Shown here piece by piece: positions 13,001 through 34,951 of a stretch of DNA of 64,000 nt. Each line of letters begins with the position of its first letter. Position 1 is the stretch's first letter. The stretch lies in the NCBI GenBank assembly GCA_903813345.2, contig CAIIXF020000001.1, positions 9,091,598-9,155,597 of the forward strand, in the 5' to 3' direction. A program made the translations under genes and the position numbers. The stretch is from Owenia fusiformis (Eukaryota; Annelida; Polychaeta; Sabellida; Oweniidae). The notes under the pieces are model-generated. The model saw only the letters and a list, made by a program, of their open reading frames with translations. It was not told the origin of the DNA and did no database searches.

Positions 13001-14703
13001 TACATACATGCTCATTTTATATTATGGTCAGATTTTGTTAAATTAAAGTTGAGAGAAGCTTTGTATAAAGTAAATTCTTGCTCAAGGTCCATAATAAAGA
13101 TATACAAAATAAATAAAAATAAAAGCCACCAATATTAAAAATGATGGATCCAGAAAATTAAGTACTAACCATTACCAAAATAAGACAATTTAGAGAATCT
13201 CTAAAAATCCCATATACTTTCATGCCATGACATTATTCTCCACTGAATATTTTCACAACAAATTCTGGGCTATGTTTGCAGGGAACCTATCCAAGAATCT
13301 GCCTATAGTGCTAGTGGGCTTAGCTGCAGATGTCTTTGGACTGCCCTTCCTGATTGTGTGTAGTACTTCTCTCTATTCCAAGATCACACAAGCTGAAACA
13401 CAGGGTAAGACTATTGCACACCCTCAGAAAATCCTACAACCTGTAGGAACCATTCCATATTATATGGGACTGCGTGCAAGATACTTGACTTTAATACTAT
13501 TACTGTTGACATTTTCAAAGCATTGAAGCAAATAAGCCCAAAGTTTTGAAACTGTTTGCATCATTTAGTTTGGAGATTACTGGGAATTTTTAATGGTTTG
13601 GAAAAAATAAGGAATACAAGATGTGGGCAGTACAGTTTGAAAAATCATTTCTGAGGTCAGAATTTTGCACTGAAATGGAAAAAAAACATAACTTGCACTA
13701 AAGACTTTAGCGTGTACTTGTATGACTATGTATCAAAGAAAACTTGACTCTTTCAAGACGTTTTTCACTGCCTCTGTCCTTTTTGTGTAAAATTACAACT
13801 CTACAGTAGAGAATATGTAAACCTTTCTTACCTCCATTAGTGGCATACAAAATACAATATACAGAATCAGTTCTAGTACAAAATGTAACTGTGTTCTTAT
13901 GCATATTGAATAGATTATTCAGTCCCACATCAAATATGCTATTGCTGAAGCTACAAAAATGCTTTTGTGTTGCAGGATTTAGCCAAGGTCTGAGGCGTAG
14001 TGTAGGGGGCATAGCTACCATCATGGGTCCACTATGGGCAGGGGCACTGTTAAAGCACCTCTACTTGATGTTTGGTGTGATGCTTGGGCTCATGGTTCTC
14101 ATACTGGTAAGCCACATTTAGATTGACTTAGTGCAATACATTTTTGTTCTGTTTGTACAGTGTACTTTGCATGCGAAGGATAGATTAATAAGCCATTTTA
14201 ATTATTTTACTTGGCCTACCTTTGAAAATTCAAATGTATTGTACATATATAGAGGTAAAGCTAAGAAATGTGAAACAAACATTTCTAAGCTTTTCCTGGT
14301 GAATTTCAAAAAGTAGCCTTGTTTGATAGTTTAAAGATGAAACTGACTCTTTGACTGTTAATGGTATACATGTTTTTTAGTTAAGTCAGTTTATGATAGA
14401 CATTAGTAATTAAGTTCATACTAATATTAAACTTTTAGCATACTCTTATGGCAAATATTGTCTTCATTATTTGTCATGAATGAGTCAAAATGAAATCAGA
14501 ACATATTGAGTATGTGTGTATGTATGTTTATGGTGACTGTCAATATGTTTGGCTTGTAGGGTATGATGGTGTTATCTTACAAGACTCTGGATGAGAATAG
14601 GAATTCAGACTCTAATAAACTGTCTATCAACTATGACAACAATTCCACTGAAGAACAAAAACCATTACTGAACAACGAAGATATCAGTGCAGTAAATGCT
14701 TAG
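1070..14703 (+). CDS. MFSD8/CLN7-like major facilitator transporter, 3' part (5' exons outside window)
   Basis: Exons by frame and GT-AG sites are 1070-1816, 2050-2123, 11549-11632, 12717-12849, 13282-13404, 13976-14106 and 14560-14703 (TAG stop). Splice phases agree at every join. The first exon ends the N-terminal helix bundle (hydrophobic stretch near 1195-1275) and encodes a long polar Asn/Thr/Ser-rich loop. Exon 2 gives a helix reading VLAIVFVGFFNQVAME. It joins TILTPLTQ in exon 3, the pattern ETIxTPLT seen at helix 7 of MFSD8. Later motifs are LVRFMSKRLSDR, SLYSKITQAETQG and GPLWAGALL, which follow the order of the C-terminal MFS half. The short tail has an EEQKPLL dileucine-type motif that could serve lysosomal sorting. 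MFSD8 is a lysosomal membrane transporter in vertebrates; the substrate here is unknown. An open frame begins at a GTG at 1099, but the exon is acceptor-led, so that is not a start. The central loop is longer than usual. Another MFS subfamily is possible. Confidence 0.75.
2340..2480. repeat. Dispersed repeat fragment, related to 12150-12400
   Basis: The stretch around 2350-2400 (ATTATCCCACTGAAC, then AGGGATATAGAGAA) resembles 12163-12205 (ATTATTCCATCGAAC, then AGGGATATAGGGAA). Both are followed by a CTGTCC- or CGTCC-rich stretch. Both lie in introns of the same gene. No coding capacity is seen. Confidence 0.45.
2521..2760. repeat. Degenerate tandem repeat, three units of about 80-100 bp
   Basis: Three successive units each carry TTCAAAATGGCCAC-like text, then a 'CCACCATTTTT' core, then AATGTAATCT-like text (near 2525-2580, 2600-2660 and 2700-2760). 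It lies in intron 2 of the transporter gene. An open frame across it (2660-2875) is AT-rich and has no family resemblance. Confidence 0.55.
3581..4875 (-). pseudogene. Class A GPCR copy 1, frameshifted in TM3 (intronless)
   Basis: This is the paralogue of the intact gene at 7015-8295. The upstream part, from ATG 4875 (MENVTQNM), covers the glycosylated N-terminus, TM1 (GNALSLCVLCRRKMRSR), TM2 (LACVD) and the start of TM3. Two extra T bases at 4278-4279, absent from the paralogue, shift the frame right after CVHLS and give a stop about seven codons later. The second part resumes in another frame with SAWILVLVTFERI and runs through TM7 (NHGINFLLYC) to a TAG stop at 3581. No other break is seen, so the lesion is recent, an allele, or a sequence error. 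It is nested antisense in intron 2 of the MFSD8-like gene. A foldback transposon sits about 50 bp upstream of its ATG. Confidence 0.8.
4928..5773. mobile_element. Foldback transposon with TACAGGGTGG termini (mariner/IS630-like MITE), 846 bp
   Basis: The ends are TACAGGGTGG at 4928 and CCACCCTGTA at 5773. The arms pair over several hundred bases: GACACTCGTATTTC near 4950 against GAAATACGAGTGTC near 5745, and ATTTTGGCCTAA near 5205 against TTAGGCCAAAAT near 5468. TA at both ends suits a Tc1/mariner-type target. No transposase frame is seen. It lies just upstream of the frameshifted GPCR. Other TACAGGGTGG-ended elements are at 14988 and 45189. Confidence 0.8.
5774..6529. other. Non-coding, upstream flank of GPCR copy 1
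   Basis: The stretch 5774-5980 is homologous to the flank of GPCR copy 2 at 8600-8668 joined to 10183-10380, which shows that the duplication included upstream DNA. From 5980 to 6529 nothing is recognised. Confidence 0.5.
6530..6975. mobile_element. MITE with TAGGGGTAC termini and TATCGATAC-rich ends
   Basis: The ends are TAGGGGTAC at 6531 and GTACCCCTA at 6974. Inside both ends are clusters of TATCGATAC, GTATCGTATCG and similar short palindromic text (6563-6605 and 6888-6965). It is about 445 bp with no coding capacity, and lies between the two GPCR copies. Confidence 0.65.
7015..8295 (-). CDS. Class A (rhodopsin-like) GPCR, intact intronless copy
   Basis: The single exon encodes about 426 residues from ATG 8295 (MENVTQNM) to TAG at 7015. 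The frame stays open upstream only through a GTG at 8328. The N-terminal 120 residues are extracellular and rich in N-glycosylation sequons. Rhodopsin-family marks are GN in TM1 (FGTFGNALS), LACVD in TM2, Cys before TM3 (TACKILTFLL), an ERI in place of DRY at the end of TM3, CTLP in TM6, and NHGINFLLYC in the NPxxY place of TM7. A Cys-rich tail with FRKEI helix 8 follows. The overall pattern resembles FMRFamide-receptor-like and other neuropeptide receptors expanded in spiralians, so a peptide ligand coupled through G proteins at the plasma membrane is inferred. It lies antisense inside intron 2 of the MFSD8-like gene, 3.4 kb from its frameshifted paralogue. The ligand is unknown. Confidence 0.85.
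   Translation of the reverse strand: MENVTQNMVTQNPTMMILSVFITNVTTWNVNGNVTLGLTNTPINKSLEMNKTTGLDHVSRVKEPLASRVEPAKFILNPESDDNSTTNVTRQRPETNTPRYKTTEATETSNKIWKYWSPLIIVFGTFGNALSLCVLCRRKMRSRTTSVYLIVLACVDIGALWMSLVPYWLSYINTDIQPFGTSTACKILTFLLYVCVHLSAWILVLVTIERIIAVFVPLKAKSLCGIKVSFISLLVLIPGIICLNLNILWIFDIDDEICSFTGEYKHFWIEQWLWVDGIIATYLPFTIMIISNFAIIGKLTLRNKMGIHTKKKKLTSMTLTLLLCNFSFIGCTLPIVLLMSFSKKWYPNSNDYHHPDYETYGNHWALCNMFYYTNHGINFLLYCIGGPSFRKEILSMMSETSCGRHLAKCLCRKDNSVGISDGSNTN
8296..8668. other. Upstream flank of the intact GPCR
   Basis: It contains the putative 5' region of the GPCR. The part from about 8600 matches the copy 1 flank after the foldback element (near 5785). The part 8338-8595 has no counterpart in copy 1. 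No clear TATA box or other motif is identified. Confidence 0.4.
8669..10182. mobile_element. 1.5-kb transposon with about 50-bp inverted ends beginning AGCCTAACCAT
   Basis: The left end reads AGCCTAACCAT, then GTGACAAAATATACG and GTGTACAC (8669-8715). The right end is its reverse complement (GTGTACAC, CGTATATTTTGTCAC, ATGGTTAGGCT; 10138-10182). The paralogous region next to GPCR copy 1 (near 5840) lacks this block: there AGCACT runs straight into AATGCTGATTAAA, whereas here the same flanks are split by the element. A short ACT may be the target duplication. No transposase is seen, so it is non-autonomous. It carries the GACCTTGA array at 8820-9470. Confidence 0.75.
8820..9470. repeat. Tandem array of about 105-125-bp units rich in TGACCTTGA
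   Basis: About five degenerate units repeat the order CAGGTCACCTAATCATGGGT, AAGGGTCACAGCAGC, GGTCTTAAA, AGATATTGACC and TGACCTTGACC. The nonamer TGACCTTGA occurs at least seven times between 9080 and 9460. TGACCTCAGGTCA-type text also recurs near 9000, 9225 and 9350. TGACCTTGA is the complement of TCAAGGTCA, the extended half-site bound by FTZ-F1/SF-1 and ERR nuclear receptors. Confidence 0.75.
10183..11548. other. Intron sequence, mostly unrecognised
   Basis: The stretch 10183-10380 continues the GPCR-flank duplication (compare 5845-5980). The remainder to the exon at 11549 shows no coding pattern. Around 11010-11075 there is GGAACCGAACCG and GTTCCGTTCCGAG, weakly inverted to each other, possibly a transposon remnant. 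Confidence 0.35.
12150..12420. repeat. Dispersed repeat fragment related to 2340-2480
   Basis: It starts near ATTATTCCATCGAACG and includes GGGAGGGATATAGGG and a GTCCGTCCATACATACATCC stretch. It lies in an intron of the MFSD8-like gene. No frame of interest. Confidence 0.45.
14266..14361. repeat. 96-bp segment copied inverted into both junctions of the 1,379-bp triplication
   Basis: The reverse complement of this stretch of the last MFSD8-like intron is found, apparently base for base, at 16088-16183 and 17467-17562. Its own left part is a small hairpin (GCTAAGAAATG against CATTTCTAAGC, near 14260-14290). Confidence 0.9.
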
Positions 14704-14803
14704 ATACTTTTATCTAGTAACTAGTCAACATGAACGTGTCTGTGTTTTTAAAATTGTTGATCAAATATTGAATTTATTAAATGTTAAAGTATTATAATTA
14801 TTA

Positions 14804-17800
14804 TATTATATTTCATTCATACAACATTTGCATTTACACTTTCAAATGTTGTTTTGTGATATGCAAAATGTAGGACTAAGCCTCGGACACTGGCTTAAAT
14901 ATGTAATATGATGTACATGAACAAAGATCTATGCAAGAATAATGCAAATGTTCAATCTAGATATGGTGAATGGTTACTATGTGGATATACAGGGTGGGAC
15001 AAAATTATCCATATTTTTACAAAATATTGTTAATTGGATACAGGATTCACTTCTGCAAATATTTCTAAAATGGTTTAAATAAATCTCTAGGGTTCCCTGG
15101 ATAAGAAAGGTTACAGAAACTAGGGGTCTGAAAATGGATACACAGTTTTTAAGATAATGTTTTAAGTAGCTGTTCTATAACTAAAAAGTAATATCAAGAT
15201 AAAATATGGATTTTTTGGCCACCCTGTAGTAAAGTACACTGTGTTTAATTGGGATTTGCTGATCTTTGTCTTACCTCTCAATCAGTCCAAGCAATATGCA
15301 ACAAACAACATGACATTAGCAATCACCGAATAAAACAGTCAGTGAGGTAATAATAACATTATAGAGTAATACAAGAAAATAGATACTGTAGTACTAATTA
15401 AGGAAATACATGTAACTGTATGTAAATCAAAGTTCTTCTCATCGAAGAAAAATTGTGCTCAAAATTCAAATATGTCATCAGATCAAAGAAAACTTAAATC
15501 CTTAATGATGAAATATGCAAATCTCTCAAAAGTCTTTTGCCTAGGCTTATGCCTCTGTAACACATTTCAAGTTAGACTTTTATTTTCATTGTTATTTATT
15601 TCTAAATACATGTGGATTTAATAGGTGTTATATTTAATCAAGTTTACAAATACATGTACATGTGCAATTGTGCATAATTATATCAATTGAAATCACTCTT
15701 TCCTTGTTTGCAGTTCTTAGTAATGTATTATTCATGGTTGTTTTGTTGTGATTAATTTTTTTCTATATTACCATCCACCAGTATGTTTCCTGTTCAATTT
15801 GTAGCAACGCATTGTTGATGTTTACTTGATAAAAATGATTCTGGGAATTCCGATAATTATCAGAAAGTAAACCTCAATGTTTTTGCAAAAAAAGAAATTT
15901 TCTAAAGATCACTTTTACCTAGATCATTTTCTTGGAAGTATCTTGTCTCTAATTTCCTCGTTTTTTCATGTGTTTTCACTTTAAAAGTGTTTAAGCAATA
16001 CTTGTAGATATGGCATGTATGGCACAATCATTATATCTTCCTACATTTGTTATGTCACCACCAGAAGTGGTGATGTATTGTTATAGTTTAACAGTCAAAG
16101 AGTCAGTTTCATCTTTAAACTATCAAACAAGGCTACTTTTTGAAATTCACCAGGAAAAGCTTAGAAATGTTTGTTTCACATTTATTATATTTCATTCATA
16201 CAACATTTGCATTTACACTTTCAAATGTTGTTTTGTGATATGCAAAATGTAGGACTAAGCCTCGGACACTGGCTTAAATATGTAATATGATGTACATGAA
16301 CAAAGATCTATGCAAGAATAATGCAAATGTTCAATCTAGATATGGTGAATGGTTACTATGTGGATATACAGGGTGGGACAAAATTATCCATATTTTTACA
16401 AAATATTGTTAATTGGATACAGGATTCACTTCTGCAAATATTTCTAAAATGGTTTAAATAAATCTCTAGGGTTCCCTGGATAAGAAAGGTTACAGAAACT
16501 AGGGGTCTGAAAATGGATACACAGTTTTTAAGATAATGTTTTAAGTAGCTGTTCTATAACTAAAAAGTAATATCAAGATAAAATATGGATTTTTTGGCCA
16601 CCCTGTAGTAAAGTACACTGTGTTTAATTGGGATTTGCTGATCTTTGTCTTACCTCTCAATCAGTCCAAGCAATATGCAACAAACAACATGACATTAGCA
16701 ATCACCGAATAAAACAGTCAGTGAGGTAATAATAACATTATAGAGTAATACAAGAAAATAGATACTGTAGTACTAATTAAGGAAATACATGTAACTGTAT
16801 GTAAATCAAAGTTCTTCTCATCGAAGAAAAATTGTGCTCAAAATTCAAATATGTCATCAGATCAAAGAAAACTTAAATCCTTAATGATGAAATATGCAAA
16901 TCTCTCAAAAGTCTTTTGCCTAGGCTTATGCCTCTGTAACACATTTCAAGTTAGACTTTTATTTTCATTGTTATTTATTTCTAAATACATGTGGATTTAA
17001 TAGGTGTTATATTTAATCAAGTTTACAAATACATGTACATGTGCAATTGTGCATAATTATATCAATTGAAATCACTCTTTCCTTGTTTGCAGTTCTTAGT
17101 AATGTATTATTCATGGTTGTTTTGTTGTGATTAATTTTTTTCTATATTACCATCCACCAGTATGTTTCCTGTTCAATTTGTAGCAACGCATTGTTGATGT
17201 TTACTTGATAAAAATGATTCTGGGAATTCCGATAATTATCAGAAAGTAAACCTCAATGTTTTTGCAAAAAAAGAAATTTTCTAAAGATCACTTTTACCTA
17301 GATCATTTTCTTGGAAGTATCTTGTCTCTAATTTCCTCGTTTTTTCATGTGTTTTCACTTTAAAAGTGTTTAAGCAATACTTGTAGATATGGCATGTATG
17401 GCACAATCATTATATCTTCCTACATTTGTTATGTCACCACCAGAAGTGGTGATGTATTGTTATAGTTTAACAGTCAAAGAGTCAGTTTCATCTTTAAACT
17501 ATCAAACAAGGCTACTTTTTGAAATTCACCAGGAAAAGCTTAGAAATGTTTGTTTCACATTTATTATATTTCATTCATACAACATTTGCATTTACACTTT
17601 CAAATGTTGTTTTGTGATATGCAAAATGTAGGACTAAGCCTCGGACACTGGCTTAAATATGTAATATGATGTACATGAACAAAGATCTATGCAAGAATAA
17701 TGCAAATGTTCAATCTAGATATGGTGAATGGTTACTATGTGGATATACAGGGTGGGACAAAATTATCCATATTTTTACAAAATATTGTTAATTGGATACA

Positions 17801-18846
17801 GGATTCACTTCTGCAAATATTTCTAAAATGGTTTAAATAAATCTCTAGGGTTCCCTGGATAAGAAAGGTTACAGAAACTAGGGGTCTGAAAATGGATACA
17901 CAGTTTTTAAGATAATGTTTTAAGTAGCTGTTCTATAACTAAAAAGTAATATCAAGATAAAATATGGATTTTTTGGCCACCCTGTAGTAAAGTACACTGT
18001 GTTTAATTGGGATTTGCTGATCTTTGTCTTACCTCTCAATCAGTCCAAGCAATATGCAACAAACAACATGACATTAGCAATCACCGAATAAAACAGTCAG
18101 TGAGGTAATAATAACATTATAGAGTAATACAAGAAAATAGATACTGTAGTACTAATTAAGGAAATACATGTAACTGTATGTAAATCAAAGTTCTTCTCAT
18201 CGAAGAAAAATTGTGCTCAAAATTCAAATATGTCATCAGATCAAAGAAAACTTAAATCCTTAATGATGAAATATGCAAATCTCTCAAAAGTCTTTTGCCT
18301 AGGCTTATGCCTCTGTAACACATTTCAAGTTAGACTTTTATTTTCATTGTTATTTATTTCTAAATACATGTGGATTTAATAGGTGTTATATTTAATCAAG
18401 TTTACAAATACATGTACATGTGCAATTGTGCATAATTATATCAATTGAAATCACTCTTTCCTTGTTTGCAGTTCTTAGTAATGTATTATTCATGGTTGTT
18501 TTGTTGTGATTAATTTTTTTCTATATTACCATCCACCAGTATGTTTCCTGTTCAATTTGTAGCAACGCATTGTTGATGTTTACTTGATAAAAATGATTCT
18601 GGGAATTCCGATAATTATCAGAAAGTAAACCTCAATGTTTTTGCAAAAAAAGAAATTTTCTAAAGATCACTTTTACCTAGATCATTTTCTTGGAAGTATC
18701 TTGTCTCTAATTTCCTCGTTTTTTCATGTGTTTTCACTTTAAAAGTGTTTAAGCAATACTTGTAGATATGGCATGTATGGCACAATCATTATATCTTCCT
18801 ACATTTGTTATGTCACCACCAGAAGTGGTGATGTATTGTGATAGTT
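14804..18846. repeat. Three tandem copies of a 1,379-bp unit
   Basis: Identical text recurs at exactly 1,379 bp: CAACATTTGCATTTACAC at 14822, 16201 and 17580. Copy 1 is 14804-16182, copy 2 is 16183-17561, and copy 3 ends near 18846, where the sequence changes to the unduplicated flank. No differences were noticed by eye between copies, so the event is recent or an assembly artefact. The array starts about 100 bp after the MFSD8-like stop codon and probably covers its 3' UTR. An 80-residue frame appears in copies 2 and 3 (16010 and 17389); it spans the junction insert and is not a gene. Confidence 0.92.
14988..15228. mobile_element. Short mariner-type MITE (TACAGGGTGGG / CCACCCTGTA), triplicated
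   Basis: This 241-bp element starts TACAGGGTGGGACAAAA and ends TTTTTTGGCCACCCTGTA. It is carried by the 1,379-bp unit, so it recurs at 16367 and 17746. Its termini match those at 4928 and 45189. Confidence 0.75.
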
Positions 18847-18911
18847 CCAATTTTTTTGGGACAGTGTATGGCAGTCAGCGGTTGTCATCTGTAACAAATG
18901 GTAGGTGGTGA
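18811..18911. mobile_element. MITE with GTCACCACC / GGTGGTGA ends
   Basis: It begins TGTCACCACCAGAAGTGGTG, carries GCAGTCAGCGGTTGTCATC and TAACAAATGGTAGG, and ends GGTGGTGA. The same family is at 26287, 33032 and, inverted, 38404. The right breakpoint of the 1,379-bp triplication lies inside it, so copies 1 and 2 hold only its first 40 bp. Confidence 0.7.
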
Positions 18912-21900
18912 AATTTTGCATGTTTATTCCTTGTTTATATTGCCATTTACCAGAATCTGTCAATTACAATCATTTTCTGCAATTGGATTTTGGTTGTAAG
19001 TCTTAAAATGAATTTTCACAATGTGTATCAATGTTTACTCTTAAAAATTGTATCTTAATGCATTGATTTTCAATTATTGCGCAACACAACTCTATGAGGT
19101 AAAATTATTACCACCTTTGCCGGGCCTGTTCTAGGGGTATTAGTGCAAGTTTAGAAGGCTTTTATTTTACTATATTGACCTGAGCAATATGTGACGTCAT
19201 AGTGCCAGGTCAATAATGATATTATCAGCCCGGTAATGTTTTCCGGGAAATGAGATATCGTTCAATGCATATAATTTTTGTTCAGTGGCAGTCCATTCTT
19301 GCTATTTTAGCCCTGGGCATAAATGGTGGTAATAATACTAGAAGACACTTGGTCCAATATTTCACTATACTAGTATTGCCCTTTAAAATGACGTTATTGT
19401 AATATTGTTATAAAGGTATTCTGATTGTGATATTTTATTCCAAACTTAACAGCATTTCAAAATAATATATACAAATATACAGAGCCATGTATCATGACAA
19501 GCTTTTCTTATGTTACATTCATTTGATTGAATTTGTTAAAACTTTGAAATGTAATTAGTATACAAATGGAAGCTGTAAGAAACACATACTAGTATTTTAT
19601 TTATTTAAACATGCACCTCATAAATACAGAAGTTCAAAAATCATTTAGTATTATCCACATTTATTAATATGAGAACTACTGACATAGCTGTAATATTGGT
19701 TTTTTAATGCATAATTTCAATTTTTTGCCGTTGTATTTTTGGGATCTGTGCTTAATACTAGAAAAATTAGTTAAGCCAATATAATTAGAACTGGTGAATT
19801 TTCAAGATTTGCCCCTAAACACTGTTCCTTGTTCCCAGTTGACAGGTGTTCCTTTCAGAGGGGAGGGTGTAGATCAATGGAAAAATATTTGGTTATTTTG
19901 AAAAGTGTTCATTGTTGACAGGCGTTCTTAGAAATGTGTTCCATCGGACAGGTTTTACTGTATATCCAAACACCTCTCTAAATCGAACACCTCTCAATGT
20001 GAACACTTTTTCTCTATTAATTTTGTATCTCCTAACTTGAAATTTAGGTTTATCACAGTGTCATTTGGATTAGACAGGTTTTACTGTACATCCATTTCAT
20101 GTACGTTTACATATGAAGTAAATGTTTCTGCCTGTAGTTATGACTACTATGTTTCCAACACCTGTGCCTTATACCAGTGAAAGGGTCACAACACTGTTCT
20201 TTTTTGAGCTCAAAACTAATCATGCAGTGTATATCCAAATGAACTAAATGTCAATTTTGAGCAAGTGGGTTAGTAAAAGATGGCCCATTTTCAACCATAA
20301 AATAATTTTATTATATATATATAGACTATATTAAATATGTGTAAAATAGTCAACAGTGTATGAGATGTGTGCTATGATACGAAGATATGAAATCCATCAA
20401 TTCAATGAAAGGTGACCTGAGATGGTATTTGAAAAATGCCTTTGGGTTTGAACTTCCTTGCTTTAAAGGACATCATATAAACTACAGTTATAACTTAATT
20501 TACATGATAAAAATATAAAACCATCTATTCACATTAGATGATAAGAGATAGCTGACACATTTGGGCTAATTCCAAGATACAAAACATCCCCAGATGTAAA
20601 TAGATTTTATATAACAATACACATGGGGACAATACACAAAATGGCATGCACTGTATGGAGTATTAGAGATATATGGATATTACCAGTGTAGACCTTTAAT
20701 CTCTGGTCTGTTATTTTTCAATGATGAAAGTTAAATTATACACGAGTGCAACTTCATTGATTTGTGTGTTAACAGTCCGAGCTAATCATTGAAATTGGAG
20801 GACTTACCATATTTTACATCTGTATATTAATTAGTTAACATGAGGTATTGGATTGCAATTCTCTAAGTGCTTCCATGTTTATTTCCCTGTGAAGGTAATA
20901 CATCAATAAATGTCTATTAATTGGAAACTTGATATATAATATCGATACGCATTTCAATAATTGGATTTAATAATAAATAGATTAATAATTAATCCCTGGC
21001 TGACTTATCTTATGAAGTACAGTATATATTTTACAACTGCCTCCTTATGGTGAAGTACTGATAACGTTTATGATTGCGATATTAGTGCAAAGACTCTCTG
21101 TTGTATTTAGGTATTTAGCTACCTCTACCTTATATGTTTATTTCAATTGTCCTTCTGTTTTATTTACTCAAATACCAACTTGTAAAAATATGTTAAAATA
21201 TTGGTGAGATTGAATAAATTGTTAGTTCCATTATGTGTTAGACCATGGACTTGGTGAATCTGATAAAGTCCCTGATTATGTAAATTCCCTTTGTTTTTTC
21301 TTGCTAATGTACTTTAATTTTGCAACCATCGCAAACGATGATGGATGGTGTCGAAAAAAGATGGCAGCATTTCTTAATAATCAATTAAGTTCTAACAGAA
21401 TGTTTATATGCACTTTAGCATATTCAGTGTTTTGGTTGCTGGCATCATTGACATCGACATTTGTATCATTTGATTTTGTGAAAACTAGGGCTTTGGCAGT
21501 TCACCAAATTCTTGGTTGGTTTATTTTGTCTTCTTTTTCGATTCCAAGAAGTATTTTGAATAATAAACATTTTAGTTGATCTCAAATCATGTATATCATA
21601 TTCAAGGTATAGGTCATGTATACCTGAAATGCAGCCAGAAGAACTGCAAAGATTTATTATTGGAGCCCGGGTAAAAGCAAACAAGACAGGGGTTCATTAG
21701 CAGCAGGCAACAGGCGATTTTCACCAGTTGTTTTCACAAAATTGCCAGTTTTCAACTTTTCTATGTTAAATTTATGATTTCCATTAATTTTGCCTGTTTT
21801 TTTAATTTATTTAGCCTTTTGTGAGAAATTCTAGTGAAACCCCTGCAAGGGGTGCCCGTATTAAAAGGAAATGTTTCAATCATGGAAACTAAATGAAACC

Positions 21901-23162
21901 TCTTAAGATCATATATATTAGCGTGCTGTGTTTAATACATATTGTGAATCAATAAAGTCAAATAATTGAATTATGGAAGCCCATCATTGGGATTAATTAA
22001 TATTAAGATTTTATTATCGATAAATCGCAATACATTTTATAAAACTAAAATATCTAAAGGCTTTTAATAATATATGATAGGGGTATGTTTGACTCTTTGA
22101 TCATATGCCCTGATGTGTTTGGGTATTAGGAATTGTATGGTTGCAAAGTGGTACTCCATAATCCATAGAGATAAAGGTAATCAGGCTATATAAGTCTCAG
22201 GTGGAATTTTTAGAACTACTGCACAAACTAGGCACCTTATCATGAGACAATGGACTTTTGACTCTAGATAAAACAAAGGAATCGTTTTTCATAATTTTAT
22301 ATAAATTCATTACAAAATTGCTAGGTTTTCAGATTCAATGAAATTTTAATTGGATTGAAATCAACATTAATTGTAGAATAAGAGAACAATGAAATAATAT
22401 TGAAAATACAGATTATCTTATCAACTCCGATGATTAATGAGGGTGATGATTTAGGTATAATATGTTAAAGAGTCTACTTCTTGTCTTGAATAACACTCAA
22501 TCAATCTTGGTTTAACAAACTAAATTATGTATACGCAATGTGATGTGATTGGTGAATAAATACATATCTGAGACAATGGTGGTTTATTTACATTGTTGAA
22601 AGTCAACATTATGATAACGTCATGTTAAGTGTGTCAAGGTAGAGAAACAATGTAGAAAACAACCTGATTCGTCAACTTAGAGAAAATTCAAACAATATTA
22701 AGACTTATCATCTTTCATATGTAGCACCAACAAATGGATTTACATCACAAGAGACTGAGCTAGAATGTATATTAAGGGATGAAGGTGTAAATATCGAGGG
22801 ATATAGAACACAATGCCAGTAGATTAAATGACATTTACACTGACAACAGGGACTTATATAATTCTTGGAGGTGTCAGGTTGCAATTTCCTGAAACTACGG
22901 GATTGTCTGATAGGAGTGTCATGAGCCTTAATGTAAAATCAGAGATCATACTCCTATACTATGATAATGATCAACATATTGGATCAAAATACAACAATGA
23001 ACTGTGAAAGAGAATAAAGCAGGCATTAGGCTAATTGATAATACATGCCCAAGAGGACATATTTACAAACAACAATAAGAAAAATACACATACGCAGTTT
23101 AAAATTGTACGTAAACTAGATTTCAAAACTTAAGGTAGGTGTTCATCATATTCAGAACAATT
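18912..23162. other. Intergenic region between MFSD8-like and class C receptor genes
   Basis: No exon with recognisable homology is found. A GTG-led frame at 21235-21579 has no family resemblance. A stretch near 19838-20092 contains GTTTTACTGTA and ACACCTCTC text of the same kind as the GTGGAACACCT elements elsewhere. The promoter and 5' UTR of the receptor should lie near the 3' end of this region; no TATA box is identified with confidence. Confidence 0.5.
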
Positions 23163-34021
<10,859 letters not shown>

Positions 34022-34951
34022 TCTGAAAACTCTAACATGTATTCCAACCTATTGAGGTTCTTAGTACATATGAGCAGGAATATTTAGTGTATCTAGGAAG
34101 GTCCGGGATTGGGATGGATACAGGCTGTATCCATCCTTTCCCACTTCTGAAATGGGAACTCAATTTACGTTTTACCAAATTAAAAATTATATTTCAAACT
34201 TATACTATATATTTTCAATTTTAATATCAATTTATTGATGTGCTCCAGTAATGTAGGAGTGTAAAAATCTCACAAACTCCTTCTCAAGACTAAGAAAAGA
34301 TGTACCTTAGGTATGTTTTTGAATTTTGGAACTACTGTATGAGGTATGATGTACCTAAAACCTTTGTAGGTATGGAATACATCTGTTTTGTATGGTAGGT
34401 TTTGGATACATGGTTATCCCGCATGAAATATGTGTATGTCCCACAGGAGATACACATATTTCCCTTGGGATAAACCCTGTATCCAAAACCACCCAGTACA
34501 TAACCCATGTGATTACCTTTTAGATACGAAGTCTTAAATCGCAGACAGTTAAAAACAGAAGACTAGTATATATTTATACATACTTAATAAGTTACGAATA
34601 TTTATTAAATGATAAATGAACAAATAAGAAGAGTACAAATAAATGTAACTATCAAGTTCATGTTATTTTTGATATGTAATTATAAAACATAGCTTGCATT
34701 GCTCATCTATACAGAATGTACATATGAATTGTATAACTTGCAAGTAAATGATGAAAACAAATACAAAAGTTAAAGGTTTTGATTTTTAATGACTCAACAT
34801 TTGGTAAACTTCAGCACAATGATATTTGGTTTCTACCCCTCAAGAGACCACATCAATGTATCAATGTATGCCCTCAAACCTAATAATGTGGGGATGAGCT
34901 CAAAACGTGTTACTTTTCTTCTTGTCAACATTACAGTAAAACCTGTATATG

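Noticed and set aside
16010-17631. Two identical 80-codon frames starting MACMAQSLYLPTF
   Set aside because: They cross the triplication junction and consist of MITE text plus the inverted intron insert. No homology or splice support.
21235-21579. 114-codon hydrophobic frame in the intergenic region
   Set aside because: It begins with GTG rather than ATG, lies in AT-rich sequence, has no family motif and no splice context.
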